A program made the translations under genes and the position numbers. Under the pieces are notes generated by a model. The model ran no database searches, had not been told where the DNA came from, and worked only from the letters and a program-made list of their open reading frames with translations. From Chrysemys picta bellii (lineage: Eukaryota > Chordata > Testudines > Emydidae), in the NCBI RefSeq assembly GCF_011386835.1, contig NC_088792.1, forward strand, positions 64,649,287 to 64,713,286: a stretch of DNA of 64,000 bases, read 5' to 3'. Below, piece by piece: positions 56,603-64,000 of the stretch. The first letter of the stretch is position 1. Each line of letters opens with the position of its first letter.

Positions 56603-57642
56603 AATGATCATGAAAATGTTAACACCTCACTGATATGAACCAGGGATAGTTCACTGACGTAGGGCCAAATCCTCAATCCAGCATGTGGCCAAAGTGGCTG
56701 GATTTCCCTAAGAGAACGAGCAGGAAAGAATTCTCACTCGCTGTAGCCACACTTACCTTGGGCTTCGATGCTTGTTCTGCCTAGTGAAATGACTGTAATC
56801 TTATGGTAGTGAATTCAATGATCACATTCTCCCAGCTCTACCATGGCATACCCCCAAAGCCCTCGCTACAAGCAGGGTGTAGGAAATGCAGCAGAGCTGT
56901 GCTCCAGGCTGATCAGACTATATTCCATGTGTATGGGCTCCCCACATCCTATTCCACCCACCCACCCCCTGTGCAGCCAAACTACATCTCAGGACCCCTG
57001 CACCCATAAAAGGAAGGCCAAGATTTCCACCATAGTGTTACTGAGTCAGTATCTGGGTGTGAACTCAAGAAGAAAGCACTGTATTGGTTCACATTCATGT
57101 TCTCTCTGCAGCCGTAAGTACTAGTTTTATGTTTAAAGATTTTGTTGCCTCTAGAATGTGAAGACTGTGGTCTCCCTAGATGTGTTATAGCATATTTCTG
57201 GGCTGTGCATTTTTCTATTGATCATTCTCATTAAGATTAACCTTCTCTTGGTGTAAATGTATTCCATGATTTTCCCTCCATCCACTCCTCAGCATAATAT
57301 CCATGATGTGGTGTTTTACCATGTGTGCAGATAAGGGTAAACAGTCACATAGACTTCACTGGGGAATGTCAAAGTTAAGTCCTGGGGGATTGTGAAAGGG
57401 ATGCATCAGCTCCACCAGATGAGAGTACTTCCAGCCTGTCCATTTTGAAAGTATAAAATCATAAGGCATTACAGCAGATAGAATCGTTGGCATCTGTATA
57501 AATGACAGCTGAAATAAATCTGAACAAAAATGAGGATGTTCTGTGACCTTTCAGATGTAATATTTATTAACATCTAGCTAAACTGGTTAGAGAGAGAAAA
57601 CAAGCCATAAATTACACAGTAGGATGATCCAGTATATTTACA
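56603..57642. other. Gene-free stretch
   Basis: No exon or repeat recognised; short open frames lack recognisable domains. Confidence 0.4.
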
Positions 57643-57990
57643 GGTTTCAGAGTAGCAGCCGTGTTAGTCTGTATCCGCAAAAAGAACAGGAATACTTGTG
57701 GCACCTTAGAGACTAACAAATTTATTTGAGCATAAGCTTTCGTGGGCTACAGTCCACTTGATCGGCTGCATAGAATGGGACATATAGTAAGGATATATAT
57801 ATACACATACAGAGAACATGAAAAGGTGGGAGTTACCCTACCAACTGTGAGAGGCTAATTAATTAAGATAAACAATTATCAGCAGGAGAAAAAAAACATT
57901 TGTAGTGATAATCAAGATGGCCCATTTCAGACAGTTTGACAAGAAGCTGTGAGGATACTTAACATGGGGAAATAGATTCAATGTGTGTAA

Positions 57991-58450
57991 GTTGTCACGG
58001 AGTATTGGGGGACTCGGGGCCCTGCACCCCCGGCCTCCTGCGATTCACCATGACTCTCAGCCAGCCAGTAAAGCAGAAGGCTTATTTGGATGACAGGAAT
58101 ACAGTCCAAGACAGGTCTTGCAGGCACAGACAACAGGGCCCCCCTCAGTTAGGTCCATCTTGGGGTCCCAGGGCATCCCAGCCCCCCTTGGGAGGTCAGA
58201 GCAATCTCTGCCTCCCCACCATCTCACCACCCAGCTTCCAAGACTCTGCCTTCAGCGACCCCTCCCCCAGCCTTTGTTCAGTTTCCCGGGCTAAGGTGTC
58301 ACCTTGCCTCCAACCCCTTCCTGGGTTCTCATGTTACACGCTCGGGTATTCGCCTTCGGGCAGACTCCCATCCCCCAGTGCAGACCATCCTAGCCACACT
58401 CCCCTGTCAGCATTCACAGACCACAGTAAGAACAGGCCCAGTTCGTCACA
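57991..58450 (-). repeat. 3' LTR of the retrotransposon
   Basis: 460 bp, 456 identical to the other LTR. All four differences are transitions (positions 57999, 58016, 58081 and 58344). The one at 58081 changes the LTR's polyadenylation hexamer from AATAAA (other LTR) to AATAAG on the sense strand. Confidence 0.92.
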
Positions 58451-58462
58451 TTTCCCCCCTTC
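58451..58462 (-). other. Polypurine tract
   Basis: GAAGGGGGGAAA on the sense (minus) strand directly before the 3' LTR; the expected primer site for plus-strand DNA synthesis. Confidence 0.8.
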
Positions 58463-58631
58463 GAGACCGAACTGAGCAGGGTCACTTTAGCCAGTGACCC
58501 GGGGAAGTTCGAACCTACCCCCGTTCCCATGGATGCCCCCGCATCCCTCCCATTCCTTGGTGAGAATTACACCAGGCCCCTCCAGTTTCACGCCCCCCCT
58601 TAGGTCGGGGGTGCTTGATGGCACTCGCAGT

Positions 58632-61235
58632 TCACATGTGGGAAGGTTTATGCGGCCTGTGCCCTTTTCCCACCCCCATACCTCTGGGGTTCCAACTGGG
58701 CTGTGGTCTTCTCCCAGCGCTCCAGTCTGGCGGTCTGTGCTTTGGGCTCTCTTGGTTTAGAGCCGCCCTTTTAACCTTGGCCACCCTCCGGAAAGGATCC
58801 TTTATGCTGGGCAAGGGTCCTAAAGCTGTTTTCCCCTTGTCCCAGGCCTTCCTCCCCCTCTGACAGGGGTCACAGGATCCGCAGTACTGTCGGACAGTAA
58901 CAAAGACCCCAGGCCAGTAAAAGCTCCGTAGCAGCCTCTGCTGGGTACGCCAGGTTCCCTGGTGCCCTGAGAGAGGAATGTCATGGGCCCGGCACAGCAG
59001 CTGGCGGCGATACTTCTGGGGTACCACCAGCTGCCTCCTGATCCCCCCTGACTCCATTTTCCCTGGGGAAGCCCATTCTCGGTACAGGAACCCCTTCTCC
59101 CACAGGAACCTTTTCCGGCCACCTCGTCCCATGGTCTGTACCGCATTGAGGTCGGCCAGGTCCCTTATCTTCCGCAAGGAGGGGTCTCTCTGCAACTCGG
59201 CCTGGAACTCAGCAGCTGGGACAGGGATTGCCACCTGCTCTTTCTCGCCCGCTGGGTCTGAAGCTGCAGCCTCCCTGAGCCGTGTCCCTGGGCGTTCCCT
59301 CCCCACCAGGTTAGGGTCCTGCGCCTCAGGCAAGGCACCCCCCCCAAGGCCAGGGCGCAGTGCCCCTCGCCGGCTCTGACTGCGGGTCACAACCAGTGCC
59401 CTTTGGGGGTTGCTTGGCCAGTTCTCCAGGTCCCCCCCCATCAATACCTCAGTGGGCAAATACGGGTGTACCCCCACATCCTTGGGGCCCTCCTTGGCCC
59501 CCCACTTCAGGTGTACCCTTGCCACGGGCACTTTGACTGGTGTTCCGCCCACCCCCATCAGGGTCAGGTAGGTGTTGGGCACCACCTGATCTGGGGCCAC
59601 CACCTCGGGCCGGGCCAGCGTCACCTCTGCGCCCGTATCCCAGTATCCATTGACCTTCCTCCCATCCACCTCCAGGGGAACAAGGTACTCTCTCTGGAGG
59701 GACAGCCCCGTGCCTACCGTATAAACCAAAAACCCTGAGTCTGGAGCATCCAGCCCCCTAGAGGAGCTGGCCTGGGGCCCTTCTCTCTCTTGAGCCGTTG
59801 ATAAGCTGCCAGCCCCCCTTGCGTGAGAAGCCTGCCCCTCGTCCATCTGGGCCTCTACCAAGTTAACCCGGTGCGGGTTCGGTCTGCTCAGTCTGTCCTT
59901 GAGCTTGGGGCACTGGGCCCGAACGTGGCCTCTTCGGCCGCAGTAATAGCAGCTCATGTCCCGTGGGTCCCCTTGAGCCGGTCGGTTGTCCCTGACGCTG
60001 GGCATTCCCCGTGGGAGGGGATTCCCCATATTCCCCCTTTGGGAGGTCCCAGGGTGACTCTCTCTCTGCATCGCGGCGGGCCTGTTCCTTTGGGGCTCCT
60101 CCCTGCCACCCCCTGACCGGCTCTTTACAAACTCATCGGCCAGCCGCCCTGCGTGTCGCGGGTTCTCTGGCTTTCTGTCCACCAACCACAGCCTCAGGTC
60201 GGATGGGCACCGCTCATACAGTTGCTCCAGTACCAGCAGTTTAATCAGGTCCTCCTTCGTCTGGGCCCCATCAGCCCACTTGCTGGCGTATCTTTCCATG
60301 CGGACGGCTAGTTGCAGATATGAGATCTCAGGGGTTTTATCCTGACTCCGGAACCTTTCCCGGTACATCTCAGGAGTCAGGCCAAACTCTCGTAGCAGGG
60401 CCTTTTTGAACAGTTCGTAGTCCCCTTTCTCTGCCTCTTCCAGTTGGCGGTACAATGCCATGGCTTTGGGGTCCAGTAAGGGGGTAAGGACCCGGAGTCT
60501 GTCCGTGGGATCAACCCGGTGCAGCTCGCAGGCCGTCTCAAAGGCCTCCAGGAAGTCATCCATGTCCTCCCCCTCCTTGCGTGGGGCCAGGATGCACTTA
60601 TCAAAGCTCCGTGCAGTCCTGGGTCCCCCCTCACTCACCGCAGCCGGGGGTTCGCTGCCCTTCAATCTCGCCAGTTCCAGTTCATGCTGACGCTGTCTCT
60701 CATTCTCCTCCCGTTCATGCTGACGCTGTCTCTCTTCATGCTGTCTCTGTCTGTCTTTCTCCTCCCGTTCATGCTGACGCTGTCTCTCTTGTTCACGATC
60801 CTCCAGCTCTCTCAGTTTTAGCTCTCTCTCCCATTCCAGCCAATTCCGCTCCACTGATGCCGAACGTCGCCGGGAGGATCCTCTGCTGGCCGGCGAGCTT
60901 CGCCGGGAGGATCCCCTGCTGGCCGGGGGGGTCACGGCGCCCTCGGTATTTGCTGGGCTCCTCCCCACCCTTCCCCTAGGCATAGGACGGAGGGGTCTCG
61001 GGAAGCCCTCAGCAGCCGGCTGACCACTCCCAGCTGGGACAGACACCGGTGCCTGCGCTGCATTTGCCAGGCTGCTTCCCTGAGACACAGGGATCAGTTC
61101 ATTCGCGCGATCTTCCGCCTCCAGCCAGGCAATGAGCTGTTCTTTGGTGAGCCTCCCAATGTGCAGCCCCCTCTGCTTGCACAGCTCCACCAGGTCGCTC
61201 TTAAGCCGCTTGGCATACATCTTCCTGCTGGCCAC
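58632..61235 (-). CDS. Retrotransposon Gag-protease-integrase-zinc-finger fusion
   Basis: An open frame of 867 codons. Visible parts: an N-terminal SAP-like segment (about 1-40, KSDLVELCKQRGLHIGRLTK); a proline/serine/arginine-rich region (65-130); a repeated QRQHERE coiled coil (about 145-190); a SCAN-like Gag domain (about 215-370, DDFLEAFETACELHRVDPTD); a CX2CX4HX4C zinc knuckle (C429, C432, H437, C442); an aspartic protease with the DTGA active site (D533); and the integrase HHCC zinc-binding domain (H751, H758, C788, C791). From about residue 819 the sequence no longer resembles integrase, which suggests an internal deletion joined to downstream sequence. SCAN domains of vertebrate zinc-finger proteins are known to derive from Gmr1-like Gag. 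No stop or frameshift was seen, so the frame may be expressed. Confidence 0.88.
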   Translation of the reverse strand: MASRKMYAKRLKSDLVELCKQRGLHIGRLTKEQLIAWLEAEDRANELIPVSQGSSLANAAQAPVSVPAGSGQPAAEGFPRPLRPMPRGRVGRSPANTEGAVTPPASRGSSRRSSPASRGSSRRRSASVERNWLEWERELKLRELEDREQERQRQHEREEKDRQRQHEERQRQHEREENERQRQHELELARLKGSEPPAAVSEGGPRTARSFDKCILAPRKEGEDMDDFLEAFETACELHRVDPTDRLRVLTPLLDPKAMALYRQLEEAEKGDYELFKKALLREFGLTPEMYRERFRSQDKTPEISYLQLAVRMERYASKWADGAQTKEDLIKLLVLEQLYERCPSDLRLWLVDRKPENPRHAGRLADEFVKSRSGGGREEPQRNRPAAMQRESHPGTSQRGNMGNPLPRGMPSVRDNRPAQGDPRDMSCYYCGRRGHVRAQCPKLKDRLSRPNPHRVNLVEAQMDEGQASHARGAGSLSTAQEREGPQASSSRGLDAPDSGFLVYTVGTGLSLQREYLVPLEVDGRKVNGYWDTGAEVTLARPEVVAPDQVVPNTYLTLMGVGGTPVKVPVARVHLKWGAKEGPKDVGVHPYLPTEVLMGGDLENWPSNPQRALVVTRSQSRRGALRPGLGGGALPEAQDPNLVGRERPGTRLREAAASDPAGEKEQVAIPVPAAEFQAELQRDPSLRKIRDLADLNAVQTMGRGGRKRFLWEKGFLYREWASPGKMESGGIRRQLVVPQKYRRQLLCRAHDIPLSGHQGTWRTQQRLLRSFYWPGVFVTVRQYCGSCDPCQRGRKAWDKGKTALGPLPSIKDPFRRVAKVKRAALNQESPKHRPPDWSAGRRPQPSWNPRGMGVGKGHRPHKPSHM

Positions 61236-61542
61236 TCACCGGCCTGTGTGCTCACAGCTCCCCACAGTTCCCAGGGGGACCCCTAGTGTGCCAGCCCTTC
61301 TCGAGGTCACCACCTCTCTGCCAGGGTCGAGCTGCAGACTCCTCCGCCCCTGGGACCACTCGCTGCGATCCCCCCGGGGGACCCTGTTACTGCAAAAGTC
61401 TTTCTCGCTGGTCACACACTCCCAGGGGTAATAACCGTCTCTCTCTCTCACTCTTCAGCACGCCTGGTCCCCGTCAATCCCCCTTCGTTTTACTGCTCCC
61501 CAGTCACTTACTGCAGGAAGCGCCGTCCACGGGGTGCAGTAG

Positions 61543-61560
61543 ATCCCACCGCTGCCACCA
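61543..61560 (-). other. tRNA-Leu primer-binding site
   Basis: The plus-strand reading ATCCCACCGCTGCCACCA equals the 3' end of a vertebrate tRNA-Leu. It abuts the LTR at 61561 without spacer, which fixes that LTR boundary. Confidence 0.8.
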
Positions 61561-62020
61561 GTTGTCACAGAGTATTGGGGGACTCAGGGCCCTGCACCCC
61601 CGGCCTCCTGCGATTCACCATGACTCTCAGCCAGCCAGTAAAGCAGAAGGTTTATTTGGATGACAGGAATACAGTCCAAGACAGGTCTTGCAGGCACAGA
61701 CAACAGGGCCCCCCTCAGTTAGGTCCATCTTGGGGTCCCAGGGCATCCCAGCCCCCCTTGGGAGGTCAGAGCAATCTCTGCCTCCCCACCATCTCACCAC
61801 CCAGCTTCCAAGACTCTGCCTTCAGCGACCCCTCCCCCAGCCTTTGTTCAGTTTCCCGGGCTAAGGTGTCACCTTGCCTCCAACCCCTTCCTGGGTTCTC
61901 ATGTTACACGCTCAGGTATTCGCCTTCGGGCAGACTCCCATCCCCCAGTGCAGACCATCCTAGCCACACTCCCCTGTCAGCATTCACAGACCACAGTAAG
62001 AACAGGCCCAGTTCGTCACA
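61561..62020 (-). repeat. 5' LTR of the retrotransposon
   Basis: 460 bp. Sense strand starts TGTGACGAACTGG and ends GTGACAAC. It keeps AATAAA at 61656-61651. The near-identity to the other LTR indicates recent insertion. Confidence 0.92.
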
Positions 62021-62033
62021 GTAATGGCTCAGC

Positions 62034-62453
62034 AAATGAAGAGGACCGAAGTGATTCTGACTATGGAAGTAGTATCATCAAAATAGACAGTTGTGGTAAC
62101 TGTAATAAATAAAATATCTTTCCTGCATAGTGTCTAGTCTCTAGTGCCCCACTGAAAAGAATTTAAAAGATGTATTTGATTTTAACTGTTTAATATTTGT
62201 AATAGCTCAGACATACACAATACACTTTTCCAAACACAGGAACTAGCAAAAAAACCAAGAAAGGACATGATCCTGAGAGATTCTGAGTATGCTCAACTCC
62301 CACTGAACTCAGCAGAATTGAGAAAGCTCCCCCTCTCTTGTGGAGCAACCCCCAAAAGTCCTCACGTAAAACAAAACTGTGCAAAGCTCAAAACAGTAAC
62401 AAAAAGTATTGAAAGAATTTGTATAAAAAATACCCCAAGCTGTACAAAACTAG
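62034..62453. other. Gene-free stretch
   Basis: No exon or repeat recognised. A possible old palindromic repeat lies around 62270-62320 (TCCTGAGAGATTCTGAG). Confidence 0.4.
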
Positions 62454-62752
62454 GGCCATGTCTACACTTACCGGGGATCGACACTGCTGCGATCAATGCA
62501 ATGGGGGGGGGTCGATAAAGTGGGTCTAGTGAAGACCCGCTAAATCAATGGCAGAGTGCTCTTTGGTCGACTCTGGTACTCCACCGGAGCGAGAGGAGTA
62601 AGGTAAATCAATGGGAGAACGTCTCCCGTCAATGCAGCATGGTGTAGACACCGCAGTAAGTTGACCTAAGCTATGTTGACTCCAGCTACATTATTCATGT
62701 AGCTGGAGTAGTGTAACGTAGGTCGATTTACCGCCATAGTGTAGACGAGGCC
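62454..62752. mobile_element. Harbinger-type MITE, GTCGA-rich family, copy 1
   Basis: The left end GGGCCATGTCTACACTTACC and right end ATAGTGTAGACGAGGCC then TAAG are inverted. The core CTCCACCGGAGCGAGAGGAG, GACCTAAGCTATGTTGACTC and a hairpin around TTCATGTAGCTGGAGTAG are shared with the copy at 63195-63480. Confidence 0.8.
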
Positions 62753-63194
62753 TAAGGAAGGTAGAGTCCCTGCTCTGAGGAGCTTATCCCCGAAATAGAA
62801 AACACAAGAATGTACTCAAAGAATGCAGATCATAGGACGGTGCTAATTTAGGACCTATTTCTGACACCCTTACTCACCATGAACATTACCTTACTCATTC
62901 CTGGAATAGTCCATTGGTTTTGTGACTACTCTAGAAGTAAGGAAATACTCAAAGTGAGGGAGAGGGTCAGAAGCAGGCCTTTAGGCATAGGTTGCTTGGT
63001 TTAAAGTGGTACACTGTCCACTTTTACTAACATGATTTAGCATTTGTGGACTTTTGAACAGTGAGTTTTGGGGAGGATTTTTAATGGAGAGAGTTAACCA
63101 TGGGTACACTAGGATAGGGGTGGGTGTCCAGGCAGGTGGGACACCAGAGAGAAACTAAACTGTATGACAGACAACTGTAATTTTTGTCACTTTG
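62753..63194. other. Gene-free stretch
   Basis: No exon or repeat recognised. Confidence 0.4.
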
Positions 63195-63480
63195 GCCACA
63201 TCAACTAAATCAGCACCACTGCGATCGATGAAGCGGTGTCGATTTAGTAGGTCTGGTGAAGACACACTATGTTGATGGTAGAGCACTCTCTGGTCGACTC
63301 CAGTACTCCACCAGAGCGAGAGGAGTAAGGTAAGTCAATGGGAAGCATCTCCTGTCAATGCAGCACAGTGAAGACATCACAGTAAGTCAACCTAAGCTAT
63401 GTTGACTCCAGCTACGTTATTCATGTAGCTGGAGTAGCATAACTTAGGTCCACATATCCTGGTAGTGTAGACAAGACGTA
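63195..63480. mobile_element. Harbinger-type MITE, GTCGA-rich family, copy 2
   Basis: It shares CTCCACCAGAGCGAGAGGAG, CAACCTAAGCTATGTTGACTC and ATGTAGCTGGAGTAG with copy 1 in the same orientation. The right end TAGTGTAGACAAGACGTAA fits the family; the left end is decayed. Confidence 0.7.
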
Positions 63481-63539
63481 AAGTGTAGAGAGAATTTTTC
63501 AAATTGCCATTTTGTTTATGTTGTGGTTTTGTCCATCAT

Positions 63540-64000
63540 CTTGGTACCCCTTCTTGTTGGGCCAGTTGGTGCCTTTTTCAGTTAAGGCGGGAAAGATGGT
63601 GCCATAGGACCTAGGTAACAAGAGGGCATAAAAAGTTTGTGCATCCAGTGCCAGAGACTGCCCATCCTGTTGGCAGTCCAGTGTTTAGGGTGTCTTAGCC
63701 GAGACTACGTGTCAACAAAAGAAGAGAAGATCTGCCTGCCATTCCTGTTTCTGATCCTGAGTGTGTCCGCTCCTGAATCCTGTGTCATGTGTCTCCGGTT
63801 CCTGATGTTGGTGATCCTGCTGTGCCCCTGGATCTGTATGAATTAGTTGTATTCCTACCTTGTTTGGGGTCCTTGGCTTAAGGCCAATCTATTGAATTAA
63901 CAACCGAGTGCTTTGTGTTACCCTTCGATGTGAACTGTTATTTAGTTGGGAGTCCTGTTTAATAAATTTGACCTTGTTTGTATTTTATATCCTGTTTGCT
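63540..64000 (+). other. Possible LTR or promoter-like end, cut by window edge
   Basis: A TATA-like GGCATAAAAAG at about 63626-63636 and AATAAA at about 63960-63965 are spaced as in an LTR. No terminal TG/CA pair or target duplication is visible within the window, so this stays tentative. A short open frame (63637-63846) has no recognised domain. Confidence 0.25.

Larger units (their letters stand above)
57991..62020 (-). mobile_element. Ty3/gypsy-type LTR retrotransposon (Gmr1-like), internally deleted
   Basis: 4030 bp on the minus strand with two 460-bp LTRs and GTAA target duplications (57987-57990 and 62021-62024). The primer-binding site next to the 5' LTR (61560-61543) is an 18-nt match to the 3' end of tRNA-Leu including CCA. 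A polypurine tract GAAGGGGGGAAA lies directly before the 3' LTR (58462-58451). The only long frame is Gag-protease followed by the integrase zinc finger. Protease directly followed by integrase is the order known for Gmr1-like elements, whose integrase precedes reverse transcriptase. Integrase core, reverse transcriptase and RNase H are absent, so it could move only with help from another copy. Confidence 0.9.
57643..62033 (-). mobile_element. Penelope-like copy, split by an LTR retrotransposon
   Basis: On the minus strand, 57990-57643 is the 3' part of the Penelope-like family, including its 3' end (GCATAAGCTTTCGTGGGCTA as plus-strand reading) and the non-coding stretch after the endonuclease stop. 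Only about 13 bp (62021-62033, GTAATGGCTCAGC) continue on the other side of the LTR element, matching the complement of 17392-17404 in the copy at 16637-17744. The copy is thus truncated shortly inside the protein end and was later interrupted. Confidence 0.85.

Noticed and set aside
57981..58475. 164-codon protein (and its twin at 61575-62024)
   Set aside because: These frames are antisense to the two LTRs and duplicate one another because the LTRs do.
58978..61663. Several plus-strand frames of 80-133 codons
   Set aside because: They are shadows of the GC-rich Gag-protease frame on the opposite strand.

Overview
This window is nuclear DNA of a land vertebrate, most likely a cryptodiran turtle. 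The evidence is short coding exons with consensus splice sites in long introns, a CpG island, abundant CR1 LINE fragments, two tRNA-headed SINEs with CR1-like tails of the type known from cryptodiran turtles, Penelope-like elements, Harbinger-, hAT- and mariner-type DNA transposons, and Ty3/gypsy-type and retroviral-type LTRs. There are no operons, CRISPR arrays or bacterial genes.

The only host gene I can support is gasdermin E (GSDME, formerly DFNA5), on the minus strand. All nine coding exons are readable: 31311-31101, 29553-29361, 19850-19679, 18344-18224, 12291-12103, 10167-10040, 9847-9652, 7515-7442 and 5763-5533. Their phases chain exactly and sum to 1515 nt, or 504 residues plus TGA. 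A non-coding first exon is predicted in the CpG island around 37.15-37.96 kb, ending at a good splice donor at 37398. The protein has an N-terminal pore-forming half, a linker with a candidate executioner-caspase site (DAVD, cut predicted after D273), and a C-terminal inhibitory half. From human gene order, the 38-64 kb part should lie upstream of GSDME towards OSBPL3; no OSBPL3 exon was recognised.

Layout: 1-5.5 kb, GC-rich minisatellite, hAT fold-back element and SINEs downstream of GSDME. 5.5-31.3 kb, GSDME coding exons, with introns carrying CR1, a Cry-type SINE, Penelope-like insertions and MITEs. 31.3-37.4 kb, first intron, with a CR1 split by a Harbinger-type MITE. 37.1-38.0 kb, CpG island promoter. 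38-48 kb, intergenic CR1, MITEs and a large inverted duplication. 48.16-52.91 kb, a near-complete Harbinger transposon with an open 427-codon transposase and a frame-damaged Myb-like partner. 53.3 kb, a solo LTR. 55-57 kb, MITE and SINE. 57.6-62.0 kb, a Penelope-like copy interrupted by a young Ty3/gypsy-type retrotransposon (460-bp LTRs with 4 differences) that keeps an 867-codon Gag-protease-integrase-zinc-finger frame but lacks the integrase core, reverse transcriptase and RNase H. 62-64 kb, two related MITEs and a possible LTR.

I see no clearly new biological system. The points most worth a second look are the caspase site in GSDME, the inverted-end Penelope-like insertions with 13-bp duplications, the Harbinger element, the deleted Gag-PR retrotransposon, and the inverted duplication of non-repeat flank at 44.8-45.3 kb.
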